Below, piece by piece: positions 19,665 to 35,768 of a stretch of 64,000 nucleotides of DNA (position 1 is its first letter; each line of letters opens with the position of its first letter). Below the pieces are notes generated by a model, which had not been told where the DNA came from, ran no database searches, and saw only the letters and a program-made list of their open reading frames with translations. Source of the DNA: Vreelandella olivaria (GTDB lineage Bacteria > Pseudomonadota > Gammaproteobacteria > Pseudomonadales > Halomonadaceae). The translations under genes and the position numbers were made by a program. The stretch lies in contig AP019416.1 of assembly GCA_004295565.1 (NCBI GenBank), positions 744,001-808,000 of the forward strand. The letters run 5' to 3'.

Positions 19665-20321
19665 CCCTGAACCGGGAGCAGTGGGCGCTTGAATGGCAGC
19701 GTCTGCGGGAGGTTGACTGGCAGGGTCTGGATGTCAAAGAGGCTGGCAGCTGGCCGTGGCTGTTAAAAGTAGTGTGCTGCTGCTTGGCGCTGGTGGCGGC
19801 CTTATGTGTGATGATGTGGTTCGTGGTGAGTGAGCAGCGTGAGGCCTATACGGCGGCCCAACGCCAGGAGGTCAGGCTGTTGAGCGAATATCGCAGCAAA
19901 GCCTCTCAAGCGGCCTTTCTGCCGGAAATGCGCGAGCAGTTGGCGACCCTGGAGGGGCAGATGGGGCGTTTGCGTACCATGCTACCTACCGATGCGGAAA
20001 TCCCCTCGCTACTGGATAGCATTAGCGACGCCGCCGTCGACAACCGCCTCACCATTGAAACGATTCGGCTGCGCCCAGCGCAAACCCAGCCCCACTATAT
20101 CGAGCAACCGCTGGATATACAGGTGCGCGGTGGCTATCACCAATTGGCGCGCTTTAGTGCTGACATTGCCTCGCTGCCCCGTATGGTGACCCAGCACGAT
20201 TTTACCCTGGAGCCCGTTGACGGTCGTGGTGATACGCTGCGGCTTTCGCTACTCGCACGTACCTACCGCTATGTAGAGGAGGGTGAAGCACTCTCTACTG
20301 AGGGGGGCGGATACGCCATGA
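19661..20321 (+). CDS. pilO: Type IV pilus assembly protein PilO (indel near the 3' end)
   Basis: PilN partner with one transmembrane helix (about residues 38-60), a coiled coil and a C-terminal ferredoxin-like domain. Family pattern LDIQVRGGYHQLARF is clear, and length is about 219 residues. As written, the frame runs through the start of pilP to 20398. Removing one G from the six-G run at 20302-20307 makes it stop at TGA 20319-20321, overlapping the pilP ATG in the ATGA manner used elsewhere in this operon. I take that as the true end, but it is inferred. Confidence 0.88.
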
Positions 20322-20884
20322 CCGCTAAACAAAAACAGCGCCACCTGCCGTCAGGGCCGTCTCGGCGATTACTCTGGCGTTCTCAGCGGCAGCGCTAACG
20401 GGCTGTGCGGATGCCGATTTAGCACAGCTAGAAGATACGTTGGCGGCCATTCGTCACTCCCCCTGGGGGGCAACCGCCGGTTATGGCCGTGGCGCTGCCC
20501 GAAAGCCAGGAGCTGGGCTACATGTATAGCGACGGACGTAGCCCCTTTCTGCCGCCAGAGGCGGTGGCACAGGAGGGCGCCAGTCGTAATGAGGGCGCTC
20601 TAGCACCTGACCTGCAGCGCACGCCAGAGCCGCTGGAGCGCTTCTCACTGCAAGAGCTGCGGTTGGTCGGTACCATTCGTATGGGAGGGCGGCAGGTGGC
20701 GTTGATTGCCTCCCCGGATGGCAACGTGACCAGCGTGAAAGAGGGTAACTATTTGGGCACCGACTATGGGCGTATCGCCCAGATCAGCGCTCAGGAAATA
20801 CGCGTTACCGAGCGGGTGTTTACAACACGTGAAGGATGGCAGGAGCGACAAGTGTCGCTAGTCATCAACGAAAACAACGAGTAA
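20318..20884 (+). CDS. pilP: Type IV pilus lipoprotein PilP (two indels)
   Basis: Inner-membrane lipoprotein linking PilNO to the PilQ secretin, about 188 residues after repair. A base is missing near 20349 (CCC to CC) and an extra G stands in the six-G run near 20466. With these corrected, a signal peptide ends in the lipobox LTGC and is followed by the proline-rich linker (SPFLPPE, then LQRTPEPLERF). The C-terminal domain begins LQELRLVGTIRMGGRQVALI and ends with the typical VNEGNYLG-like VKEGNYLG segment and V(S)LVINE. It sits in its normal place between pilO and pilQ. Confidence 0.87.
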
Positions 20885-20898
20885 GCGGATAATAGCTC

Positions 20899-22958
20899 AT
20901 GGCAGTTACAGCTTGGCGAATGACTTTCTACATGGCCATGGCCGCACTATTTTCACTATTGCCCTCATTGGCGGCTGCCTCGGTGCTGACCGATATTGAT
21001 GTTCAGCCCGCTGAGAACGGTGGCACCCACCTTGACCTGCGCTTTACCGGCAGCGTTCCGGAGCTGCGCAGCTACCGCTTGGACTCTCCACCCCGGGTAT
21101 CGCTGGATTTGGCGGCAACCCAGAGCGGGCTTGCAGATCGGCGCATCAATGTTAATCGTCACGGTATCGAGCAAATTACCGCGCTGGAGGGCAATGGCCG
21201 TACGCGTTTGGTGATCAATCTCAGCGAGCCCCAGGCGTTCACGTCCCGTGTGCTGGGGGATCGTCTACGCATTACCTTTGCTGCAGACGCTAGCCGCTCG
21301 TCTAATGCTTATCCCCGTGTCGCGTCAGCGGGGCTTGAAACGGACGAAGGGCCGCAGATTGAAAATATTGATTTCCGTCGCGGCCCGGACGGCGCCGGAC
21401 GGTTGATCGTCACCTTTGATCGCGAAGGCGTCGAGGCCAACGTGCGGGAGGGCGGGCCCGATCAAGTGATGGTAGATCTGCGCGATGTGGCGATTCCAGA
21501 TTCGCTAAACCAAGTCTATGATGTTACCGACTTTGCCACGCCGATTACCCGGATTACGCCCCGCGCCAGTCAAGGCAACACCCAGTTGGCCGTTGCCACC
21601 CAGGGCGCTTATGCGATGATCTCTTCGCAAAGTGGTCGTGTGCTGAGCGTGGAAGTGCAGCCCGCCAGTCAGGAATCACAACCCGCTGAAGCAACAGGTG
21701 AACGCTTCACCGGCGAGCGCTTGAGTCTTAACTTTCAGGATATCGAAGTGCGCTCGGTGCTGGCCACGCTGGCTCAGTTCACCGGGTTAAACTTGGTCGC
21801 CAGCGACAGCGTCACCGGGCGGGTAACGCTCAACTTAAATGACGTGCCCTGGGATCAGGCGTTGGCGTTGATTCTACAAAGCCAGGGACTATCGAGCCGT
21901 GAACAGGGCAATGTGATTGTGGTAGCGCCCGCCAGTGAGCTGGCCGATTTAGAGCGCCAGGAGCTAGAGGCGCGCAACCAGCGCGAAACGCTCTCGCCGT
22001 TGGTCACCGAGTTTATCGAGATCAAATATGCCCGGGCCGAAGATTTAGCCCAGTTGCTGCGCGGAGGCGACGGTGACGGCTTTGGTCTCCTTACCGAACG
22101 TGGACGTGTCAGTATTGATAACCGCACCAATACGCTGCTGGTTCAGGATACCGCCGACCAAGTGCGCGATATCGTACGCACCATAGACCGCCTGGACGTG
22201 GCCGTCCGCCAGGTGCAAATAGAGGCGCGCATTGTCATCGCCAGGGACACCGCTTCCCGCGAACTAGGGGTTAACTGGGGGTGTCGAGCACCCGCGGCTT
22301 TCAAGAGGGGGAAGACGGCACCTTCAGTCGGCGCAATATCAACCCGGATGGCATTAACCGAGCGCAGGGAGGTTTGGCAGTGGATCTAGGCGCCGCCACA
22401 GGGCCAGGCACCGGCTTTAGCTTTGGCTATTTATCCGGCGATATCCTGCTGGATCTGGAGCTGCGCGCGCTGGAGAGTGAAGGGAAAAGCCAGACCATTT
22501 CACAGCCTAGAATTATCACCGCCAATCAACGTACCGCCAAAATTAGCCAGGGTGAAGAGCGCGCCTTCCAGAGTGTCGATGGCAACGACAATCCGGATAC
22601 CGAGTTCAAAGAGGCCGTACTTTCGTTGGAAGTCACCCCGCAGATTACCCCGGATAACCGTATTATTATGGATCTGGTGATCAAAAATGATAGTTTCCGT
22701 GAATCGGAGTTTGGCGGGGAACCGCCGATAGACACCAATACAATTGAGACCCAGGTGCTGGTCGATAACGGCCAAACGGTGGTGTTAGGCGGAATTTTGA
22801 CCACCGAAGAGCTGCGCCAAATCGCCAAAACACCGCTTTTGGGTGATATTCCTTTGCTCGGTAGACTGTTTCGCTATACCGAAGAGAGCAATGAAAAGGT
22901 AGAGTTGTTAGTCTTTATTACTCCACGACTCCTAGACGATGGCTTAACGGTTCGCTGA
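20899..22958 (+). CDS. pilQ: Type IV pilus outer-membrane secretin PilQ (frameshifted near 22280)
   Basis: Forms the outer-membrane ring through which the pilus passes, about 686 residues. The signal peptide ends near LAAAS (about residue 28). Two AMIN domains for peptidoglycan binding follow (about 35-110 and 150-240), then the secretin N0/STN domain ([18 protein letters not shown], about 275), an N1 domain ([18 protein letters not shown]), and the C-terminal secretin domain with QARIVIA-like, VPLLGDIP-like ([14 protein letters not shown]) and VFITPRL endings. One G is lost from a six-G run at about 22275-22280. It overlaps aroK by one base (TGATG). Confidence 0.92.
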
Positions 22959-23536
22959 TGCAGGATTTACCCAATTTATTTCTCATTGGCCCCATGGGGG
23001 CTGGCAAAAGCACTATTGGTCGCCTGTTGGCGGCCGAGCTTGCGCGCCCGTTTTACGACAGTGACCACGCCATCCAAGACCGCTGCGGGGCCGATATCCC
23101 GTGGATTTTTTGATGTCGAGGGGGAACAGGGCTTTCGCCTGCGGGAAATTCAGATGATTGATGAGTTAACCCGGCTCTCTCCAGTGGTGGTCGCCACCGG
23201 CGGCGGTGCGGTGCTGCGGAGGAGAATCGCCGTGCCCTGCGAGAGCGGGGCACGGTGGTCTACCTGCTGACGACCGTCGACCAGCAGCTCAAACGGACGG
23301 CGAAAGATCGCAACCGGCCGCTACTGCAGTGCGCCAACCGCGAGCAGGTGCTCAACGACATGTTTGCCCAGCGCGACCCGCTCTATCGCGCCACCTCGGA
23401 TATTGCCGTGCGCACCGACCGGCGCAGCCCCCGGGCGGTGGTTAATGAAATCCTGCGCCGGGTGCACCGGCTGGTGGATCCACTGGAGCCCTCATCTCCG
23501 TCGGCTGGAACGCTTAACCATAAGGTATCGCAATGA
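22958..23536 (+). CDS. aroK: Shikimate kinase (two compensating indels)
   Basis: Phosphorylates shikimate at the 3-hydroxyl with ATP, the fifth step to chorismate. It is about 192 residues. Walker [10 protein letters not shown] is at residues 11-19, the shikimate-binding aspartate is in FYDSDHAI, and the GGGAVLRE motif holds the second substrate-binding site. The lid arginine region is DRNRPLL. An extra T near 23110 and a missing G near 23219 cancel out, leaving a wrong-frame stretch between them in the raw sequence. The pilQ-aroK-aroB order is widespread in gammaproteobacteria. Confidence 0.9.
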
Positions 23537-24638
23537 CCTCGACAGCCAGTGCGCAGCGCACCCTTCACGTTGCTTTAGGCGAGCGCAGTTACCCGATTCA
23601 TATTGGCACCGAGCTGATTGGCCGTGCCGATATGCTAACGCCTTATCTGGCCGGCCAGCAGGTGATGGTGGTGACCAACGAGACCATCGCACCGCTCTAC
23701 CTGGAAAAGCTCTGCGCCAGCTTGCCGGAGCATCTTGAGGTACGCACGGTGGTGCTTCCCGATGGCGAACAGTATAAAACCATCGAGCAGGTCACGCGTA
23801 TTTGGGATGCCCTGCTGGAGGCCGGTTTTAACCGCCGTTGCACGCTAATTGCTTTAGGCGGTGGGGTAATCGGCGATATGGTCGGCTACGCCGCCGCTTC
23901 CTATCAGCGTGGAGTGGCGTTTATCCAAGTGCCCACCACGCTGCTTTCCCAAGTGGATTCGTCGGTGGGGGCAAAACCGGCGTTAACCATCCGCTGGGTA
24001 AAAACATGATCGGCGCTTTCTGGCAGCCCAAGGCGGTGCTGGTGGATATTGATTCACTTAAGAGCCTACCCCGCCGAGAGCTGTCGGCGGGTATGGCCGA
24101 GGTGATTAAGTACGGCTTGATTCGCGACGAAGCGTTTTTAAGCTGGTTGGAAGCCAATATGCCAGCACTGCTTGATGTTGAGCCCGAGGTGGTAGCCGAA
24201 GCCATCGCCCGCAGTTGCCAAATCAAAGCCGATATTGTCGCTGAAGATGAAACCGAACAGGGCGTACGTGCGCTGTTAAACCTGGGCCACACCTTTGGCC
24301 ACGCCATTGAGGCCCACCAGGGCTACGGCAACTGGCTGCACGGGGAAGCTGTGGGCGCTGGCATGGCCATGGCGGCCACGCTCTCTAACCGCTTAGGCTG
24401 GATCGACGACGCGGCCCTGGCGCGCAGCCTGGCAGTGATTGAGAGCGCCGAGCTGCCGTTGGCGGCACCGGCGAATATGTCCAGCGATGACTTTTTAGCC
24501 CGCATGCGGCTGGATAAGAAAAATATCGATACCCGCCTTCGCCTGGTGCTGCTTAACGCCTTGGGCGATGCCTGCGTCAGCGATGCCACGCCCACTGATA
24601 TGCTCCGCACACTGCTGGACGATTATCCGCGCTGCTGA
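23533..24638 (+). CDS. aroB: 3-dehydroquinate synthase (frameshifted near 23970)
   Basis: NAD- and metal-dependent enzyme turning DAHP into 3-dehydroquinate, about 368 residues. Visible motifs are the NAD-binding LPDGEQYKT and [16 protein letters not shown], the [20 protein letters not shown] active-site loop once one G is restored to the run near 23970, and the metal-ligating histidines in [12 protein letters not shown] and [10 protein letters not shown]. It overlaps aroK in an ATGA. It is the last gene of the pilM-to-aroB transcription unit, ending at a terminator. Confidence 0.92.
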
Positions 24639-25183
24639 TTGCTCTGGCTAAGTGGCCAATCAGAGGCCTTCAAACACTTCCTCTTAAGGTCTGGGGGTTG
24701 CAAACCCGGCCAACCATGCCCGCCTAATGTGCCGCTCTTTAGAAGGAGTGGTTTCATTGGGCGGGTTTTTATTCGCTCGGCTACATCGTGAGCCTATTTG
24801 TCGAACGCTGTTTTTATATAATCCGTATGCCTTATGCGCTATCGGCATGGGCTTGTAAGCGCTATTTAGACTAAAGTTTAATGGAAAATATAAAGCGTTA
24901 AAATAGCGTTTTATGCGATTACAAGTGTTTGAAGTATATGTATTTTTTCTTTGAATGAGAATGCAAATACAGGATTTGAAAAGGGTTTCTGTAACGATGT
25001 AGGCGCCAAGAGATTGCGCAAAGCGTGTGCCAATCGCTATGCTGACCGGCCATTTTGTTGCGGCAGCGAACGTGGGAAATACCCCATTCTGGCTAGGTTA
25101 TAAGCACCATAAAAAAAGCAAAACCTGCCTTTATACCACAAGCACGCTGCTAAAAAAATACGCTGACTAGTAGAGGCACGCCC
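24639..25183. other. Intergenic region between aroB and gltB
   Basis: 545 bases without a gene. The left third holds the aroB terminator (24719-24770). The middle is AT-rich (24780-25000), with a TATATAAT at about 24815. The right part should carry the gltB promoter, but no hexamer pair is convincing. Many gammaproteobacteria have a SPOR-domain gene (damX-like) at this place; none is seen here. Confidence 0.6.
24719..24770 (+). terminator. Terminator after aroB
   Basis: CCCGCCTAATG (24719-24729) pairs with CATTGGGCGGG (24755-24765) with one G-T pair across a 25-base loop, followed by TTTTTAT. Confidence 0.7.
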
Positions 25184-28100
25184 ATGAATAGAGGTCTTCA
25201 CCAGCCTGGCGAGTTTCGCGATAACTGTGGTTTTGGCCTGATTGCCCATATGGAAGGCCAGGCTAGCCACGACTTGCTGAAAACTGCCATTGAATCCCTG
25301 ACCTGCATGACCCACCGGGGCGGTATCGCTGCCGACGGCAAAACAGGCGACGGCTGCGGTCTGCTGCTTAAAATGCCTATTCCTTTTATGCAGGCGCTGG
25401 CCAAAGAGGCATTTGATGCCGAGCTGGGCGACCGCTTTGCCGTGGGCGTGGTATTTCTACCCAACGATGATGCCCGGGAAACACGTGCCCGCGATACCCT
25501 GGCTCGCGAGCTGGAAGCGCGCGGCCTTAACGTGCTGGGCTGGCGCGATGTGCCGACTGATTCCAGTGTGTGTGGCCCCATGGCGTTGGACTGCCTGCCG
25601 CGTATTCGTCAGCTATTTGTGCAGCCGGGCAACGGCGAACACTTCGACGTTGACCTCTTCATGGCTCGCCGCCGCGCTGAACAAGCGCTGCGCGACGAAG
25701 AGACTTCTACGTCGCTTCGCTGTCGTCAGAAGTGGTCTCCTATAAAGGCCTGGTGATGCCGGAAGACCTACCGGCGTTCTATCAGGACTTGAACGACCCG
25801 CGCCTGGAAACCGCCATCTGCGTTTTCCACCAGCGCTTCTCCACCAATACCGCCCCGCGCTGGCCGCTGGCCCAGCCGTTTCGTCTGTTGGCCCACAATG
25901 GCGAAATCAACACCATTGAGGCCAACCGCGGTTGGGCGAACTCGCGTAAGGCGAATTTCGTCAACGAACGCCTGCCGGATATCGCCGAGCTGGACGAGAT
26001 CGTCAACACCACCGGTTCTGACTCCTCCAGCATGGATAACATGCTGGAAGTGCTGCTCACCGGCGGCATGGAGCTGCACCGTGCGGTGCGCATGATGGTG
26101 CCACCCGCCTGGCAGAACGTCGAAACCATGGACGCCGAGCTGCGTGCCTTCTACGAATATAACTCCATGCATATGGAGCCGTGGGACGGCCCTGCGGGTG
26201 TGGTGATGACCGACGGCCGTCAAGCGGTGTGTATGCTTGACCGTAACGGCCTGCGCCCGGCGCGCTGGGTAATTACCAAAAACGGCTACATTACCCTGGC
26301 CTCTGAAATCGGCACCTACGGCTATAAGCCGGAAGACGTGGTCGCAAAAGGCCGCGTTGGCCCTGGGCAAATGCTCGCCGTGGATACCCACACCGGCGAA
26401 GTACTGCACACCTCCGATATCGATGAACGGTTGAAATCTGCTTATCCCTATAAGCGTTGGTTGAAGCAGGAGGCCAGCTATTTGGAGTCGGCGCTGACCG
26501 AGCTGGCGCGTTTCCAGACCATGGATGCCGATTCGCTCAACGTGCAGCAGAAGATGTTCCAGGTGAGTTTTGAAGAGCGTGACCAGGTGCTGCGCCCGCT
26601 GGCGGAGAGTGGTCAGGAAGCCGTGGGCTCCATGGGCGACGATACGCCGATGGCGGTGCTCTCGAGCCGTCCGCGCCTGCTGACGGATTTCTTCCGTCAG
26701 AAATTTGCCCAGGTCACCAACCCGCCCATCGACCCGCTGCGCGAAGCGATCGTGATGTCGTTGGAAACCTGCTGTGGCGCGGAGCTTAACGTCTTTAAAG
26801 CGACGCCCGAGCACGCCCACCGTTTGATCTTGACCACGCCGGTACTGTCTCCACGCAAGTTTACCGCCCTGGTCAGCCAGGACGATCCGGCGTTTGCCAG
26901 CTATACGCTGTCGCTGGGCTATGATTCTGAGCAGCAGAGCCTGCATCAGGCGCTGAAGGCGCTGTGTGAAGAGGCCGAAGCTCAGGTACGCGCCGGTAAA
27001 GTCATTCTGGTACTCACCGATGCTGATCTTGCCAAAGGCTTGATCCCCATTCAGGCCGCGTTGGCCGTGGGTGCCGTGCACTCTCACTTGGGCCGTTTGG
27101 CGCTGCGCCCCAATGCCAATATCGTGGTAGAGACTGGCTACGCTCGCGACGCCCACCAAATGGCGGTGCTGTTTGGTGTGGGTGCTACGGCAGTTTATCC
27201 GTGGCTCGCCTATCAGGTCATGGCGGATATGCACCGCACCGGCGAACTGACCGGTAACCCGGCGGATGGTCGTGAGAACTACCGTAAAGGCCTGCAGAAG
27301 GGCCTGTTCAAGATCCTGTCTAAAATGGGTATCTCGACGCTGGCTTCCTACCGTGGCTCAATGCTGTTTGAAGCCGTGGGCTTGGCAGATGAAGTAATGG
27401 ATCTGTGCTTCGTGGGGATGGCCTCGCGCATTCAGGGCGCCGGTTTTGCCGAGCTTCAGATGCAGCAGGCGCTGTTGGCGAAAGATGCCTGGATTCCCCG
27501 TAAAGGCATCTCCCAGGGCGGCATGTTCAAGTATGTCCACGGCCACGAGTATCACGCCTATAACCCCGATGTGGTGATGTCGCTACAGGCGGCGGTTCAG
27601 GAAGGCAGCTACACCAAGTGGAAGAAGTTCGCCCAGTTGGTCAACGAGCGCCCGGTGGCCACCATCCGCGACCTGCTTAAGCTCAAACCGGCTGAAACGC
27701 CGATTGCGCTGGATGACGTTGAGCCGGTAGAAGAGCTGCTGCCGCGCTTTGACAGCGCAGGCATGTCGCTGGGAGCGCTATCGCCGGAAGCCCACGAAGC
27801 GCTGGCTCAGGCGATGAATGAGGCGGGCGGCCGTTCCAACTCAGGTGAAGGCGGCGAAGACCCATCGCGCTACGGCACTATCCGCAGCTCGAAAATTAAG
27901 CAGATCGCCTCTGGTCGCTTTGGCGTTACCCCGGCGTACCTGGTCAATGCAGAAGTGCTGCAGATCAAAGTTGCCCAGGGCGCTAAGCCCGGCGAGGGTG
28001 GTCAGTTGCCCGGTGGTAAAGTGAACGAACTGATTGCCCGGCTGCGCTATGCGGTGCCCGGCGTGACGCTGATTTCACCGCCGCCCCACCACGATATCTA

Positions 28101-29623
28101 CTCTATCGAGGATTTGGCCCAGCTGATTTTTGACCTTAAACAGGTCAACCCCGACGCTCAGGTGTCGGTGAAGCTGGTCTCCGAGCCGGGTATCGGCACC
28201 ATCGCCACCGGCGTGGCCAAAGCCTACGCCGACTTAATTACCGTCTCTGGCTACGACGGTGGTACGGCGGCCAGCCCGCTGACCTCGATCAAACACGCCG
28301 GTTCCCCCCTGGGAACTGGGGCTACCGGAGGTGCACCAGGCGCTGCGGATCAACGGCCTGCGCGACAAGATTCGCCTGCAGACCGACGGCGGCCTGAAAA
28401 CCGGGCTGGATGTGGTCAAAGCGGCGATTCTCGGTGCCGAGCTTCGGCTTCGGCACCGCCCCCATGGTGGCGTTGGGCTGTAAGTACCTGCGTATCTGTC
28501 ACCTCAATAACTGCGCCACCGGTGTGGCCACTCAGGATGACTTCCTGCGCGGCGAGCACTTCCGCGGCACCGTGGACATGGTCAAGAACTACTTCCGCTT
28601 TATCGCCGAAGAAGTGCGTGAGTTGATGGCCATGCTGGGCGTGCGCAAGCTGACTGATTTGATTGGGCGTACCGACCTGCTGGAAGTACTGGAAGGCAAT
28701 ACCGCTTCCCAGCGCAAGCTCGATCTAATGCCGCTGTTGGCCAATGATTTTGTACCCAAAGATGCGCCGCAGTTCTGCAGGGTTAGCCGCAACGTGCCCC
28801 ACGATCCGGGCGCTAAAAACCAGGAAGTCCTGGCGGCGCTGAAAGATGCTATTGAAAGCCAGTCGGGCGGTGAGTTTGATTTCACCATTACCAACTGTGA
28901 CCGCAGCGTGGGCGCACTCACCTCTGGTGCTATCGCCAAACGCTACGGCGAAGAGGGGCTGGAAGCGGCACCGGTTACGGCAAACTTTGTCGGTGTGGCG
29001 GGGCAGAGCTTCGGGGTGTGGAACGCCCGTGGTTTGAACCTCTTCCTGGAAGGGGATGCCAATGACTACGTCGGCAAGGGCATGAACGGCGGCAGCATCG
29101 TCATTGTGCCACCCAAAGTCAGTCAGTTTGAGAGCCATAAAACCGCCATTATCGGCAACACCTGCCTTTACGGTGCCACCGGTGGGACGTTGTTCGCCGC
29201 CGGTACCGCGGGCGAGCGCTTTGCAGTGCGTAACTCGGGCGCTTCCGCGGTGATCGAGGGGCGGGCGACCACTGCTGCGAATATATGACCGGCGGTCTGG
29301 TCTGTGTACTCGGTGAGACAGGCGTGAACTTCGGTGCGGGCATGACCGGTGGGTTTGCCTATGTGTTGGATGAAGAGCGCACCTTCGTGGACAAGTACAA
29401 CCACGAATTGGTCGAAATTCACCGCGTTAACACTGAAGCGATGGAGGCGTATCGTCGCCACTTGCGTGAAATGATCGAAGCCTATGTGGCCGCGACGGGT
29501 TCCGCGCGTGGGGCGGCTATTTTGGAAGACTTCAGCGACTATGCGCGCCATTTCTGGCTGGTGAAGCCAAAAGCGGCCAGCCTGGGTAGTTTGCTGGATC
29601 AGTCTCGGCGTCAGCCGCAATAA
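25184..29623 (+). CDS. gltB: Glutamate synthase (NADPH) large subunit (four indels)
   Basis: About 1480 residues. Transfers the amide of glutamine to 2-oxoglutarate. The amidotransferase nucleophile is the cysteine of [11 protein letters not shown] (position 16, exposed after removal of a short propeptide). The central and FMN-binding domains carry [14 protein letters not shown] and [12 protein letters not shown]. The 3Fe-4S cluster cysteines are in [16 protein letters not shown]. The C-terminal beta-helix shows repeated G motifs ([12 protein letters not shown] and [11 protein letters not shown]). Frame breaks are at about 25701 (G lost), 28312 (one extra C in a C run), 28441 (two bases lost in a GA repeat) and 29262 (G lost). 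gltD follows 36 bases later. Confidence 0.93.
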
Positions 29624-31075
<1,452 letters not shown>

Positions 31076-31119
31076 TTCGTCTTGACTCCGGCTGAGTGGG
31101 GCCAAATTGGCCCCGACTA

Positions 31120-31214
31120 CCGGCATCAGGCCAACGCGAGGGCGCTGTGAACCCATCCATGGGCGCTACTTTCGCCATCCCTGGCGAAAGACCCTCGCTT
31201 AGGCCTGATCCCGG
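31120..31214. repeat. Structured intergenic repeat, copy 1 (multi-stem)
   Basis: 95 bases that fold into nested stems: outer arms 31120-31132 and 31202-31214, then GCGAGGG (31136-31142) with CCCTCGC (31192-31198), enclosing two hairpins (CCCATCCATGGG, and TTTCGCCA with TGGCGAAA). A related copy lies at 36247-36332 with different outer-arm sequence but conserved pairing. A separate hairpin, GGGGCC-aaatt-GGCCCC (31098-31114), just upstream may close the gltD transcript. Nothing else is seen in 31076-31349. Confidence 0.75.
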
Positions 31215-31328
31215 CGTCGCTATGTGCATCGATCCATTGACTATCTTCGGCAGTTCAAATTGAGCCTTAGGTCGTAATCTGCTAGTCTGTCGACCCATCC
31301 TGGCGTGGCTTTCTGCCGTGCCTTCTGA

Positions 31329-33005
<1,677 letters not shown>

Positions 33006-33017
33006 GAGGGCAAAAGC

Positions 33018-33879
<862 letters not shown>

Positions 33880-33938
33880 GCTGTTTTTGCTAATCAGGGC
33901 GTCGTTGAGTAGGGCGTTATATTAATAATCTTATCTAA

Positions 33939-35248
<1,310 letters not shown>

Positions 35249-35258
35249 AAACCAATTT

Positions 35259-35341
35259 CGAGCGAATTTTGCGAGGCGTTTGTAAGAGATGTCTCAAAAT
35301 TTTGTAAGAGATATCTTACAAATGCCGACGAAATTCGCTCG
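35259..35341. repeat. 11-base inverted repeat enclosing the GacA box
   Basis: CGAGCGAATTT (35259-35269) and AAATTCGCTCG (35331-35341) are perfect inverted copies, 61 bases apart. The GacA-box-like palindromes lie between them. Confidence 0.6.
35303..35320 (+). promoter_or_regulatory. GacA-type upstream activating sequence of the RsmZ-like RNA
   Basis: TGTAAG-AGATAT-CTTACA matches the TGTAAG-N6-CTTACA palindrome described upstream of rsmY and rsmZ in Pseudomonas. It lies about 180 bases before the inferred transcription start, the spacing known for rsmZ. A degenerate second copy, TGTAAG-AGATGT-CTCAAA, lies at 35281-35298. This predicts control by the GacS/GacA two-component system, whose genes are not in the window. 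Confidence 0.8.
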
Positions 35342-35414
35342 TTTTGGGTAAGAAATTGCCTGTTTTTTCGCTAATTTAACTTTAAGTTTTTGTTTTTATT
35401 GATTTTTTAAAAAT

Positions 35415-35443
35415 AAGGCGAGCCGCAAAGGCTCGCCTTTTGC
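35415..35443 (+). terminator. eno: Terminator of eno
   Basis: AAGGCGAGCC (35415-35424), a five-base loop and GGCTCGCCTT (35430-35439), followed by TT then GC. It separates eno from the small-RNA promoter just downstream. Confidence 0.85.
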
Positions 35444-35455
35444 ATTTTGGCTTTG

Positions 35456-35483
35456 TTGAGAAGCCGCTGTGATATGCCACAAT
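35456..35483 (+). promoter_or_regulatory. Candidate promoter of the RsmZ-like RNA
   Basis: TTGAGA (35456-35461), 16-base spacer, CACAAT (35478-35483). The predicted start is near 35490, just where the first GGA motif begins. It is a moderate consensus match, as expected for an activator-dependent promoter. Confidence 0.5.
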
Positions 35484-35487
35484 GCAT

Positions 35488-35659
35488 TCAGGACTAGGGG
35501 AGGCAAGGACGCTTCAGTCAGGATGCAGCGGGATGTAGGTCAGATGCGCCGGGTGATACAGTGAGGTAAGTCCCGGCAGGGATGTCATCTGAGGAGGTTG
35601 ATCCAGGGAGTGGTCAGAGGAAGTGCTTGGAGCGGGCGGCCTACGGGCCGCCTTTTTTT
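35488..35659 (+). ncRNA. rsmZ: RsmZ/CsrB-family CsrA-sequestering small RNA
   Basis: A segment of about 170 bases with no credible protein but about ten GGA motifs (AGGA, GGGA and AGGG types) spaced through 35491-35633, the hallmark of RNAs that titrate CsrA/RsmA. It ends in a strong terminator (35635-35659), has an upstream GacA box at the expected distance, and lies beside fdxA-mutS exactly as rsmZ does in Pseudomonas (between rpoS and fdxA). The partner csrA is at 45659 in the same window. The 5' end is estimated from the promoter. A 99-codon open frame starting at 35582 overlaps it but is implausible as a protein. Confidence 0.85.
35635..35659 (+). terminator. rsmZ: Terminator of the RsmZ-like RNA
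   Basis: GGCGGCC (35635-35641), TACG tetraloop, GGCCGCC (35646-35652), then seven T. Confidence 0.92.
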
Positions 35660-35712
35660 GTCTGGAGTTTGGCAACACGATTTTTGCGACCCACTATCGG
35701 CGACACAATAAA

Positions 35713-35736
35713 AAAACCAGCGTGGTCGCTGGTTTT
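35713..35736 (-). terminator. fdxA: Terminator of fdxA
   Basis: AAAACCAGCG (35713-35722) pairs with CGCTGGTTTT (35727-35736) around four bases. On the minus strand it is followed by a run of T, 33 bases after the fdxA stop. Confidence 0.85.
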
Positions 35737-35768
35737 AAAAAGAAGTGCTGATGAGTGGATAGTCAGCC

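Noticed and set aside
25768-27234. 488-codon open frame antisense to gltB
   Set aside because: Histidine- and glutamine-rich shadow of the gltB codons; no recognisable domain.
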